Assembly: GCA_029204225.1 (NCBI GenBank)
Contig: CM055095.1
Span: forward strand, 44,441,446-44,505,445
Source of the DNA: Diphasiastrum complanatum
Taxonomy: Eukaryota; Streptophyta; Lycopodiopsida; Lycopodiales; Lycopodiaceae
Length of the DNA: 64,000 nt
Direction of reading: 5' to 3'
Part shown: positions 49,241 to 60,129 of the stretch, piece after piece
Numbering within the stretch: the first letter of the stretch is position 1
How the letters are laid out: each line of letters starts with the position of its first letter
Translations under genes and position numbers: made by a program
The notes under the pieces: model-generated
The model's input: the letters and a program-made list of their open reading frames with translations, nothing else
Told to the model about the DNA's origin: nothing
Databases searched by the model: none

Positions 49241-51630
49241 TCTGGTCATACGGAAAGTCTGTTATCAGCTCAAATCCCTGAAAAGGAGCAATCCCTATCG
49301 GGACTTGAAGTATTTTTTGACCTCCTGCAAGCTCAACTCACCATGTCATTCCATAGCACAATAAAATCTTTCACTGGACTTCAACGTTATATCCATCATA
49401 GTTTTCAGCTGCCTACTATCCCCGATGAACAACAAAAAATAGAAGCGATTTCTAAAATTCTCCAGATTCCTACGAATCTGCTGAATATAGGTGTTGCTAA
49501 GGGGACTAGCATCACCCTCCCTTTGCCCTATAAAGACTATTCCACAGTATCTGCTATACTTGATAGTGGATCAGGCGTCAATATAATGGCTTTGTCCTTG
49601 GCAAAGTCATGGGGCTTCCATACCCTCGATCAACCACGATATAAACTTCGCATGGCTGATCAAAGAGTTACAGACCTTGCTGGTCATTTATCAAATATTA
49701 AAGTTCGAATAGCAGGTGTCAAATTTGTGATCGATTGTGTCATATTAGATTTACTAGAAGATGCCAATACTTATAAACCTCTTCTTGGTACACCCTGGCT
49801 CCAGATGGCAAGTGTTGTCTAAGATTGGAAGCATAGCAAAATCATCTTTGGCAATCACAATAAACTGGCCATGTCAACCCCGCTAAAGTATATGATGATT
49901 GGTCATCAACAACATATGATGAATTAGATAGTGTTCCGATTCAACCCAACGATCAATATACAAGATCCACGGACATAATCAATTGGGGTCAAGCACTAGC
50001 CACTTTGGACTATGTTGATTCCAATCGATGTCGTATCAAAACTGCTGCAGAAAATGTGGATATTCTCCCAACTTCTACACCATTTAACCCCCGGATTGTT
50101 CAACAGAAGAGAAGTCCTTATCAGACTTCCTATCCTTATCATCAAGGGGCACCCAAGACGGCACCAAGGTATGATGCAACAAATCAACCACCGCGTATGG
50201 CCTTACCTGCTCCACCAGGGCTAGCCAATCAACAAGCGGCCCATGTAAATCTGACAGCAGTAGAACCAGAGGTGCAAATGCCACCTCAACCTGAACAACA
50301 GCAATGGTACGGACCAGATGAACCATTTGTGGATCCTGCCATAAATGAATATGTTTTGGCCTATGCAGCTCAAACTCAGCGTCAAGGCGAAAGAAATTAC
50401 AGCTGCTACGGATGCGGCGAAGGACACAAAATAGCAAAATGTCCCTACAAGGGACAATATACAACCTTATGTTGAGAATGCGGTTATGGACACTGTTACA
50501 AGAATTGTCTATTTAAACCTGGAACCAGTGCACCTCTTAACCTCGTTGCCATACAGCAACCAGCAGTTCCAGCATGGATGCCATCGGAAGGTCAACAATT
50601 CCACGCTCATGTGTTAGCTGTCACGCGTAGCACAGAAGAGGAAGGAAGTGACTCCCTCACCACCACCATCGGTCACTGATGACCAACCCTCTACTTCAGC
50701 GCCATATCCAAATGTGAGAAAAGAGAGAAGACAGTACCAAAAAATAAGACAACAGGTACAGAAAGCACAAGCGGAGGAAAAAGAGCAAGAAAGAGACAAT
50801 CCCACAGAGCCTCCAGTTGGCATCGAATGGGAACCGCAAGCGGGCTCACCACTGCGCACTGATCAAAATGATCGATTGCACCAACATGAATCACCTTTTC
50901 ACATGGTGGAGCCTGAGGAACCACACACTGAAAGGCTCACACTTTTGCTGTCAAGCCATATTAGTTTACCACTCATGGAACTACTGCGGATTGCACCACA
51001 AGCGAAAAGCCTTCTAGCTGGATGGGCCAAAGCGAATGAGGAGCCAGTAGCGCCTGAGCCCATATATTGTGAAGGCTATGATGAAACAAATAACGTCCTC
51101 CACATCGAAGCAGCATGGGAAAGTCAGGAGCACAACATCACTTTGCCAATCAAACGAGGACCAGGCGGCAGTGGTAGATGGAGGATCAGGTGTCAATCTG
51201 ATCTCCACTACTTTATATGAAAATGGGGTTTACAAGGATTGAAGCCAGCAAGATTCGCCATCAAGCTAGCAAATTAATCCTGTGTGAAACCAAAAGGCGT
51301 AGTTGCCGATATCCCCGTAAAGATAGCAGGCATGCAGTTTGTGATCACTTTTGTAGTCATGGATATACCTGAATCTCCATCTGCATACCGTGTTTTACTG
51401 GGAAGGCCATGGTTGAGGACTGCGCAAGTAGTACACAACTGGGGTACAGGAAAACTCACCTTCGAGAACAGAGAACAGGCTGTAAAGGTTGATCCAACCA
51501 CATGGGCGGTGAAACCTATTGCACCCAAGGCTGATGACGGATCATCCACGACAGATCATACGATTGATTGCCCAAGGCCAGCCAAGGGAGGTCACTATCA
51601 TTCAGAGATGGATGTCGTGAGATGAACAGA
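49175..51630 (+). pseudogene. Gypsy double-protease polyprotein, unit 2
   Basis: The 215-codon ORF 49,175-49,822 holds an intact-looking protease 1: AILDSGSGVNIMALSLAKSW, then KLRMADQRVTDLAGHLSNIK and LLGTPWLQMASVV. The 156-codon ORF 50,005-50,475 carries knuckle CYGCGEGHKIAKC; a TGA replaces the first ligand region of the next knuckle (ECGYGHCYKNC). ORF 50,648-51,220 is the charged linker ending near the protease 2 site VDGGSGVNLI. ORF 51,284-51,625 gives its C-terminal half (VKIAGMQFVITFVVMDIPES, then YRVLLGRPWLRTAQVVHNWG). No RT follows; sequence antisense to a coiled-coil ORF begins at about 51,650. Confidence 0.75.
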
Positions 51631-52315
51631 TGCATTAGCAACTATTGACTAACAAGCATGTCAATATGAATCAGATCCAGAATCTAGGTTCTCACTTTCG
51701 AAGTCATTGGATTGCTCTTGTATTTCTTCCAACACTTCGAGCGTGGCATCCTACCTTCCTTTCACTTCTTCAAGCTCTATATCTTTTCTACTCAACTTTG
51801 CATTAGCTGCTTCAAGCTCCTCATTTCTATAGGCCAACTCAGCCTTTGTTTCGCTCAGCTCTGTATCTTTTTGGGTGAGGTCTGCTTGGACTCTTTCATA
51901 CTTGGACTCCAGCTTACTGGACACCTTCTCCAAGCTGGCAAGATACTGAATAGCTTCCGGAGTATCTGGCAGTAGTGTTTCAAAAACCTGTTGATATAAC
52001 TCGGCATCAAGGATTGGTTCCTCGACGTCGCTTTCGCTGCCCTACTGGTCATCAGAAAGCTGTTCTGCTCCTTGTGGTTCTGGCTCTTGTGGTATTTCAG
52101 TTTGATTATGCTCCTGATCAACAGTGTCCTCTGCCTCCTCTTCCGCATTACTATTTGCTTCTTTGCTAGACAATGGTGTGTACTAGGATGATTAAAAAAT
52201 CATCCTCACCGTGCTCCCTTGACTTGATGATGATGATGATGATGTGGCTGCCACGATGGTTGCCTTTGATGTCTGCATCTGGGATTCCACCTCAATTGAT
52301 GGGGCTAGCTCTGGT
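49247..52315. repeat. 3-kb tandem duplication, unit 2
   Basis: Direct repeat of 46,250-49,246. The junction GCTCTGGT|CATACGG at 49,246/49,247 fuses the end of unit 1 to the start of unit 2 without extra bases. Confidence 0.92.
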
Positions 52316-52950
52316 AGTACTGGTGCAATCCTGATATCCTCCTGCATTGTCAGCACACCAGCATGCATACATAAAATGACCATCTACTGATCCAGCCTGG
52401 AGAACTGATTAACTTTTATCAATTTACAGAATTGCTTGAAAGCAATCTGTCCAAAGGCAATCTATTCTCCATTTTAAAGCTCTCAGCAGGTATCTCATAT
52501 TGGTATTTGAAATTGTGTTCTCTTGCTCCGGTAAGAAGATAGAAGCAAGAGCAAATCAAACGAAGCTCTTGAGATTGGGGTCTCTTATGTAAGAGAGTTT
52601 CTATCCCCATTTCTCAAGATAAGCCTCTTCTTGAAAAGCTCCGCTCTCTGTAGTGAAATATGGTTTAGTAACTGGCATACTGCCGTCCATAGGCAATCCT
52701 AAGGCACGATAGTAAAACCCCTTTGTGATAACAATCTCTTGATTGCGGATGGTTGTGGAAATATGTCCTTCTTCTGTTTTGCCCAAATTGCGGATCAGCT
52801 CATAACATAAATCAGTAAGAATTACTGATGGATTGAATTGAAGAAGACCTTTAATTTGCGCTCGAACAACTAGTGGTTGTAATACTGGTATCACTGGCTT
52901 TGGGTGCGTTTTGAATACAATCGCCACAGTGCTTGCAGATGTAAGCAAGA
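51751..52950 (-). pseudogene. Antisense ORF: plant-transposon-like N-terminus plus coiled coil
   Basis: The upstream part (52,601-52,948) reads VVRAQIKGLLQFNPSVILTD, then IRNLGKTEEGHISTTIRNQE, ITKGFYYRALGLPMDGSMPV. The pattern of an EI-x-IT stretch followed by LGLPxDG resembles N-terminal regions of 'putative plant transposon protein' and mobile-domain families; this is tentative. It continues (52,419-52,610 and 52,192-52,383) into a serine run and then the acidic coiled-coil part also seen in unit 1 (51,751-52,150). Two or three stops or shifts break it. Its start overlaps the end of a gypsy RNase H at about 52,960, apparently a fusion junction. Confidence 0.45.
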
Positions 52951-52959
52951 TATATGGTC

Positions 52960-53915
52960 GGCATTTTGATGATCCTTGCCTCTTCTTAATTCTACTTCAT
53001 AATTAAACTCATCTAATAATAATACCCATCTAGCTATTCTACCCGAAAGATCAGGTTTAGTCACTAAATGTTTCAATGCGTAATGATCTACGTGAAAAAC
53101 AAAAGGGTATCCTAAAAGGTAATGTCTAAATTTCTTTACTGAATAAATCATCCCTAGTGCTTCTCGCTCTGTAGCGGAATAATTCTTTTCTGATGCAGCG
53201 AGTTGCTTTCCCGCATAGTAAATTGGATAATCTATATTTTGGTCATCTTTCTGACTAAGCACTACACCTATCGCAAAAGATGATGTGTCTACATATACAT
53301 GGAACTTTTTAGTCCAATTTGGAGGTCTAACCCCAGTGGCTTCTGCTAATGACTGTTTCAATTGATCAAAAGCTTGCCGATGGTCCTGTGTCCAATGGTA
53401 CTCAACAGACTTTTTAAGTAAACGTGTTAAAGGAGTTACTATAATAGCATAATCTTTAATTATCCTCCGATAGTAACCTACATGTCCTAGAAAACCTCTA
53501 AGCTCTCTTAAATTGGTTGGTTCTAATAATTCTAAAATCATTTTTATTTTCTTGATGTCGGCTTGTATACCATCCTTCGAAATTTTATGTCCTAAAAGGA
53601 TGCCTTCTCTCATCCCAAAGTAACACTTAGCTGGATGCAGTTTAAGAGATGTCTCTTGACATCTTCTCAATGTTTTCTCTAATGCATCTTAATGGTTTTT
53701 AGTTGATGAATAGACACAAAATTTTAAATTTTTTTGAAAAATATTTGTCATCATACGTTGGATGTGGCAGGTGCATTACAAAGACCAAAGGGCATTCGCG
53801 TATATGCTTACGTCCCCCAATCAGTGGTGAAAGTAGTTTTGGATCTATCTTCCTCTTTTATAAAAACTTGGTTATAACCTGAGAATCCATCTAAAAAACT
53901 ATAACGTTCATGTCC
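52960..53915 (-). pseudogene. Ty3/gypsy RT palm-thumb and RNase H
   Basis: From about 53,910 leftward: DGFSGYNQVFIKEEDRSKTT and RMPFGLCNAPAT (RT palm, one internal stop). A short deletion then removes the YVDD box, leaving only CVYSS. The 259-codon ORF 52,891-53,670 continues with SLKLHPAKCYFG, LLGHKISKDGI and LRGFLGHVGYYRR (thumb), then RNase H with its acidic residues in FHVYVDTSSFAIGVVLSQ, SATEREALGMIYSVKKFRHY and FHVDHYALKHL, and the final HQNADHIS. RT fingers upstream of the palm are deleted. The frame runs into unrelated sequence at about 52,960, so integrase and LTR are missing. Confidence 0.88.
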
Positions 53916-53917
53916 AG

Positions 53918-54583
53918 CTACCTGGTCGCACTAATCTCTGGAACTCCACAATCTCCTCTATCTACATATTCTACTCTATATTTGTATGCAGGTATTCTTA
54001 ATGTAACTAACCTCTCCCCTTCCTCAGTCCCTACTGACTGAAGCCCTTCTTCCTTCGAAGTATAGCTCGAGGAAGATGTAGGTGTCTCACCTTCATACTT
54101 ATCTTTTTCCCATGATATGGAAATTCTTTTATGACTTTTTCCTTTCGGTGTCTCCATCTGGTTTTTGAAGGTAATCTCCTTTTTCTTCTAGTGGGTTATA
54201 ACATCGGCCTGATAGAGCCATGGTCGTCCTAATAACACTCTATATGACGACTGTCTCATACTTTTTAATATTATATAATCCATAAGAAACTTATGGTCTC
54301 CAATATAAACTGTAACCTGAGATAGTTCTCCTATTGGTGATTTTCTAGTTGCATCGGCTAACCTTAAATGTCTTAAAGTGGGTGCTATTCTATGATGAAT
54401 GCCTAATTCATATGCTGTTTCTTCAGTTATTATATTTACACTAGATCCGGAATCTATGGGTACATTATCTAAGATGCAGCTATTAATTACTACTTGAATC
54501 TCTGGTTGGCCTTCATCACCATAATTAACTAATCTTATGTTGACTACTGGTAACTTTGCTTTCCTTCTCTTTTTATTTTGCAA
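53918..54583 (-). pseudogene. Gypsy aspartic protease and protease-RT linker
   Basis: ORF 54,188-54,583 (131 codons) is a retropepsin-type domain. VPIDSGSSVNIITEETAYEL holds the D-S-G site, and YRVLLGRPWLYQADVITH is the conserved C-terminal motif (LLGRPWL). The 79-codon ORF 53,918-54,157, in another frame after a short gap, is a charged linker towards RT. Here the protease has the standard D-S-G, unlike protease 2 of the plus-strand element. Confidence 0.85.
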
Positions 54584-54768
54584 AAATTGCTTAATTTCTT
54601 TTTTATAATATTGGTTATCGTCTAATTACTGTTTAAAAGTTATATTGGGCATTCTAGAAACAAGGTCTTCGACAATATCATAAGAATGGTTTCTAAGTGG
54701 CGACAAATCTCTAGGTATCTCACTACTTATAACTGGATCTAAAAATGTCACTTTTTTAACTTTCTAGT

Positions 54769-55755
54769 TTATTCGTCTAAAAGCTTCTTAGCTTTTGAAC
54801 TAATATCAACATCATAATGTTTTCCATTAGACTTATCAAGCTTTAATTCTTTATTACTAGGAATTTTTACTAATTGTTCTACAACCTTCGCTTTTTCTGT
54901 CGTGTTTTTCACAGTTTTCGCAATTTTTGTCTTAGTTTTCTTCTTATCTTTAAGAGTTAAAGAATCTTTACTACTTCTTGTAGTTACTTTATTTACTTTT
55001 TCCTCTAAATCTGGCCATTGATGATCTTCATCTAATAATTCAGACTCTACTTCTATCCTCTGAACTATCATATCAGTGTTAGTCTTAGATGGCCGAAGGT
55101 TGTCTTCCCTAGGCGAGTTTACAAACCTTGGTTTAGACCGTGGCTGTTGTGGCTGAGGACATTCAGCAGTGACATGCCCTTCGCCTTTATAGTTAGCACA
55201 GAGCGGCACATATCCTGCTGATCTCCTGGGTTCAGGGTAATCAGGCAAATAGTGACTCGAGGCTCCGCAATTGTAGCACGAACTCCTTACTCTGGTTGGT
55301 GGAGTGGAATCTCATGTTCCGCCCCTTCGCAAAATACTGTACTGTTGATCAGTACGCTGTTTTGGTATCATAGTTTTTTGGTTAGTAGGAGTTGCAGTAT
55401 AAGCTACCTCCTCATGATTATTAATCGGACAGAGGAATAGTTCCTCTTCTAAATAGTTAGTCTGTAAACTGGGACAATTGGTCTTAGAATGACCTTCCTT
55501 CCCACACGCGGTACACCAAACATTGGTGTTAGGCTTCGCTTTCTTTCGCTTGGCTTTAACATCATATATTTGGACCTTTAGATCACTCATTTCTCTTGTT
55601 AACAACTCAACACTTTTCCTTAATGGATCCATCTTTTTGGATTTCTCCATTCTTTTCTTTCTTTCCGAGTTCCTATTCTTAGTTTTCCTATAAGAAGATT
55701 CTTCTTCCGATAAAGAAGAATAAGATGAATACTCAGAAGAGTCTTCCATATCCAC
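54769..55755 (-). pseudogene. Gypsy gag C-terminus with two separated zinc knuckles
   Basis: ORF 55,312-55,755 has an acidic serine-rich start and a basic stretch (RNSERKKRMEKSKK). It then has a classical knuckle, CTACGKEGHSKTNC (CX2CX4HX4C). ORF 54,769-55,248, about 100 codons further, has a second, degenerate one (CANYKGEGHVTAEC) and a lysine-rich tail. Two Cys/His boxes at such distance in one gag are less common than adjacent ones. Confidence 0.75.
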
Positions 55756-55803
55756 TGAATCAGATTTTGATTCAGACTGAGTAGGTGTTTCAGATTCTTC
55801 TGT

Positions 55804-56320
55804 TCATTTAAATTTGTGTTTTTTACTACTTTTTCTTTCATTTCTCCGTCTGCGAGAAATTCGAGAGGTTTCGTAATTCTCGGCAGAGGCAATGACATCT
55901 TCCAAAGAAGTCATCAAACCATGTCGACAATAACAATCCATTTTCTTAGGCAAACCACCCAAGAACCATTCATTTTGCATAGGAACTGGATACTGGGCTC
56001 CTAACTTTCCTATTAAATTCTTAACCCTACGAATATATTTCTTAAGTGATTCCTTTGGTTTTTTTTTCAACAGAGTTAAGCTGAGCCAACAATCTAGTGG
56101 AATATCCTATCTCCCTAAACTGTTTACGGAATGCTGCTTTTAAAGCGTTCCAAGTATTAACTGTGTCCGATACTAATTGACTGTACCAAATCCTAGCTTG
56201 CTTCCGCAGAAGACCTGGCAAAATTCTAACTTTATCCTCATCCGTCTGCTCTTTGTTTGCTATGGTAATGGACTCAAATTGTGACATATACCTATCCGCA
56301 TCTTCAGATGATGATCCCTT
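55804..56320 (-). pseudogene. Gypsy gag, capsid-like domain
   Basis: Two overlapping ORFs in different frames (56,042-56,287 and 55,804-56,070) give a retrotransposon gag domain: FESITIANKEQTDEDKVRIL, then ARIWYSQL, TWNALKAAFRKQF, ESLKKYIRRVKNLIGKL, FLGGLPKKM. The frame changes at an A/T-rich stretch near 56,065. The N-terminus is cut at about 56,320, where the plus-strand copia B pol resumes (SSSEDADRY is the last gag-like sequence). No LTR lies at this edge. Confidence 0.85.
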
Positions 56321-58113
56321 AAAAGAAACCTACAATCTGTACGATCTCGATACCCAGCAGATTCTATTCAGCAGGAACACAATCTTTATTGAGGATCAAT
56401 TTATCGACCTGAAAGGCAAGGACAAAGTTCCATGTGAACCTTCAACACCTGCCTCCAACACGATAATTTGAGCAATTGGCTCAAACATGCTGATAGTCGA
56501 TCAACTCTTCGACAATGAGTTAGACGAAGAAGTTGCTACTACTCATCAGCAACGACAAATCCAAAGAATGGATCATCAATCGATACCACTTCCTCCAGGA
56601 AGATTAAGCCAAGTACACACATAGCTCATAAGGTATACTCCTAAGTCTGCTTGTCTTTTAATGCAGAAACTAACAACTGTCAAAGAGGCACTTAGCCAAC
56701 CAGACTCCAATCTCTGGAGAGAAGCGATGGACAGAGAGTATTCCTCTCTGGTCAAGAACTAGACATGGTCACTAGTCGAAGCTCTTACTGGCTGCAATCT
56801 TATCGACTGCAAATGGGTCTTTATCATATACAACACCAATGGAGTGATTGATTGAAGAAAGGCATGACTGGTAGCACGAGGATTCAATCAGATTCTCAAC
56901 ATCGACTACAATGAGACTTTCAGATTAGTAATCAAGCATTCATCGATCTGAGCTCTCCTATCGTAGTAGCCGACTTTGAAGTACATAAGGTATGAAACAT
57001 CATGTCTGCAAACTCCATAAGGCACTTTATGGCTTGAAGCAATCAGCCAGAGCTTGGTTCCAGAGAATCAACACATTCCTCATCCGACAAGGCTTTCAAC
57101 CAAGCACGGATGACAACAATGTCTACTTCAAGTCAGTGCATCAATTCTTCATTATCATCACCTTGTATGTTGATGATACGATGCTCTTCAGCATCAATAC
57201 CAATCTGGTAAAGGATGCCAAAAATAGATGTCTTTCGAATTCGACATGACCGAGGTGAAGCTCACTTTTGTTAGGGCATTCAAATCCATAGAGACAGAGC
57301 GAGATGACTGATATTTATTACTCAACAAAGGTATCTTCACAAATTTCTTATTAGATATAATCTGATTAGTTGTAAATTAGCTCACTCATCGATGGATCCA
57401 GGTCTGCGATTGTTGAAGGACCAATGTCCTCATACCAAGCAGGAAGAGGAGCAAATGAGAGAGTATCCATATCGATCAATACTTGGATTTCTCATGTATG
57501 CAATGGTCTGCACAAGACCTGATATCTCTTTTGTAGTTAGCTCACTTAGCCAATTCATGGCTAATCCTGACATCACCCATTGGAAGGCTCTCATAAGAGT
57601 CATGAGATAAATTCGAGCTGCAATGGACCAATGCATTTGCTATAGAGAAGTCAACAACGACAATCTCCATTGGCTTAGTGGATATTCCGACACAAGCTAG
57701 GGAGGAGATGCAGATATTCATAAATCCACATCTGGATTTACATTCTTCCTCAATGATGTTTCTATATCTTGGAACAGTCGTAAGCAAACCTCTATTGCTC
57801 TTTCATCTACAAACGCAGAGTATATTGTTGATTCTCAACCTATTAAGGAAACATTTTGGTTGAGAAATTTACTGTTAGAAATTAGTTTGAACCAGTACAC
57901 CCAAACAATCGTATTCTATGATAATCAAAGTGTCATCGCCTTATCGTCCAACCCTAGATTTCACTCTAGGAGTAAGCACATTGAGATTCGATTCTCGATA
58001 GAGAGGTAAGCTTAACGCGGATGTGTTCACCAAGGCATTGAGCATTGATGCACAACGTATTTTGTGCTTAGTCTGAAGATCAAAGCACTCACGGATCCAA
58101 GTTAAAGGAGGGG
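56320..58113 (+). pseudogene. Copia B pol, C-terminal part
   Basis: Starts inside the integrase-RT linker (TYNLYDLDTQQILFSRNTIF), the same family as the minus element at 24 kb. RT: TVKEALSQPDSNLWREAMDR (about 56,680), CKWVFIIYNTNGVID (about 56,810), LHKALYGLKQSARAWF (about 57,015), LYVDDTMLFS (about 57,165). RNase H region: RSILGFLMYAMVCTRPDISF (57,460 and on), ITHWKALIRVMR, then DNQSVIALSSNPRFHSRSKH (about 57,920). Stops and shifts occur throughout. A polypurine tract AAAGGAGGGG ends it. Confidence 0.85.
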
Positions 58114-58897
58114 TGTTTGATTTATCTCCTCTACTCTCATAAATCCCATGTTAATCTAGGTCCATTCACACCGCAATATTACATGCATTGTCGCACAGTC
58201 ATCTATAATTGAAGACAACAAAAAAATGGCAGTCCGACTCATCAAAGTAACCCAACTTGGTGACTTATCAGGTAGACCCAACTTGACTGACTTATTGGAG
58301 AAACTTGACTTATCCAAAATATCGAAGAAGTCCAACTTATCAAGCCCCCTCACGCTCACCTTCTATACTATGCAACTAACTTGACAATGAAAATAACCAC
58401 GATCTTCTTCCTGATGACACAACAGCTCCACACCATCTTTTGTACACTCATTTGCACAAATGAAAAATTAAATATAGATAACCATTGTAATCTATTCAAT
58501 ATCTAATGAGATAGACATTGTAGATGCTTTCATGCATCGATTCTTTCTTTAGACAGATTGTCAATAATAAGCTCATAGCTTTTACAAATTGTAGTTAGCT
58601 TTGTGAGCATGCGGTTTCACCTGCAATTTTCTTGTGCTCACCTGCATTACTGACTTGTATTTCATTACATTTAATCTGAATACACTATTGTCCTATTTTG
58701 CATTCAGATTCTTTGTCAGTATTGCATGATTTCTAATTGACTTTTTGTCTGACTTTCTAATTGACTTGTCTGATCGTCTATTCTTCGCTTTTGCAACCAC
58801 TACGCAATCAAGCTCTAGTTCATTCTTGTGTTCGCCTACTGTTAACTGGTAGTGCACGCACCGATGAAATTCACACTTCCCATTCCATTCCCCAACA
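58114..58897 (+). repeat. 3' LTR of copia B
   Basis: 784 bp starting TGTTTGATTTATCTCC after AAAGGAGGGG and ending CCCCAACA. It is the partner of 42,792-43,576, with divergence around 15% by eye, indicating an old insertion. Confidence 0.88.
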
Positions 58898-59230
58898 TTA
58901 CAACCCACAAAGCACTATGCTTTGTGTTATGATGGAAATATGAGAGATTAATTAATCCTCAAAGCCTATTCCGACTTAGATTGAAGATGTGGATACCAAA
59001 AAATACTCCTCTGGCCACCTATGTACTCCTGTACACTATAAATACACAATCTTTACAATAGTCTGCAAAAATGAACTACTATTAGAGATAGTCTACAATT
59101 TTACATGCATACTTGAACAATCTACAAAAATCCACAAAAATGAGAAGCAAAGCAACAACATAAACTCTGACACTATTGGCACCATCGGCACTATCATCAC
59201 TATCATGACTATTGACATTTGACACTATTG
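58898..59230 (+). pseudogene. Copia A RNase H continuation
   Basis: Directly after the copia B 3' LTR, one frame reads KHYALCYDGNMRD, a stop, then LILKAYSD, and shortly after DTKKYSSGHLCTPVHYK. This is the copia RNase H pattern (YALCYGG, then GYSDADW, then KSTSGYLF) that should follow RYM at 42,788. With a 5-bp target-site duplication removed, the reading frame across the insertion is continuous. Beyond about 59,100 the sequence is degenerate. Confidence 0.75.
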
Positions 59231-59579
59231 ACTGTCCACTATGGGTAATGTCGAAGTATTATACACTATCGAACTATTGATTGTCGATGGTACCACTCAA
59301 AATGGAGCTCTTCTCCTACCAAATCTGAAGTAGACTATGTCACCGTTCAAATATGCCATTGTATACACAATAGTTGCCCACTATTATGCTCATCATTCAC
59401 GATTTAATTTAGACTCTTCATGTTAACTTTTACATTGTGCCTGAACACCAATTTACAAGAATGAGTTCGACGATAAACTTTGTCAACCTGTATATATACA
59501 ATAGATTAGAATAAGACAAAGATCATATCATATATCGAAATTAATCATCATATATCAGAATCCAGATAACAATTGTTAA

Positions 59580-60112
59580 TCAGACTATTTAAGTTCTTAG
59601 AACAGATGTTCGAGAGAGTGAGAGTAATTCAAGACGATAGAGAGATTGTTCTATCTGTTAGTTATTTCAACCAACTACTTAAGCTAAGTAGGATCACAAC
59701 GCTTAGCGCATATGTACAGTGAACCATTTTTAGGCACATGATTACTATTCATGATCTGATCATTGTATTGCAACAAGCTTAATTTACAGATTGTGTATTA
59801 TCTTTACATGCATTAGTCATTATCGAATGCTATCTAAATCGTTTCTCTCTCTATATTTGATATTGTCGTTCCATTGATTAACATAGAATATTTGTCGAAG
59901 TTTGCACGGTTCACAGACGCGTAATTATTTGCATTCTTCATGGTTATCTATGACACCTCCCTAGATATTCTACTAAGTTAAAAAAAACAAATGTTCAAAG
60001 CAATCGTCTGAATCTCAATAGTTAGATTTGATCCTTATAGTTTTATTATTTTTCTTTTGATTGGAGAGACAAGTTCGGGCTCACTGTCGAACTACGTCAC
60101 ACCAGTCCCCCA
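59580..60112 (+). repeat. 3' LTR of copia A
   Basis: Colinear with 39,010-39,534: GAGAGAGTGAG, TAGGATCACAACGCTTAG, GAATATTTGTCGAAGTTT, TTATTTGCATTCTTCATGG, GAGACAAGTTCGGGCTCA. The homology ends at CCCCCA, where the 5' copy enters its primer-binding site. Confidence 0.75.
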
Positions 60113-60129
60113 ATGGATTGGACTCTTTA

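Larger units (their letters stand above)
46250..49246. repeat. 3-kb tandem duplication, unit 1
   Basis: Begins CATACGGAAAGTCTGTTA and ends GGGGCTAGCTCTGGT. It is colinear with 49,247-52,315 through protease 1, zinc knuckles, protease 2 and the antisense coiled-coil ORF. Sampled stretches differ by about 5-8%, plus indels. Confidence 0.92.

Noticed and set aside
50084-50464. Minus ORFs of 78-135 codons opposite the duplicated gag-protease regions (47.1-47.9 and 50.1-50.9 kb)
   Set aside because: They mirror the well-supported plus-strand coding sequence and carry no motif of their own.
53918-56320. Endogenous pararetrovirus (caulimovirus) origin for the gag-protease-RT block
   Set aside because: No movement protein or coat-type Cys motif is seen. 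Gag, LLGRPWL-type protease and HxNADHIS RNase H are those of plant Ty3/gypsy elements.
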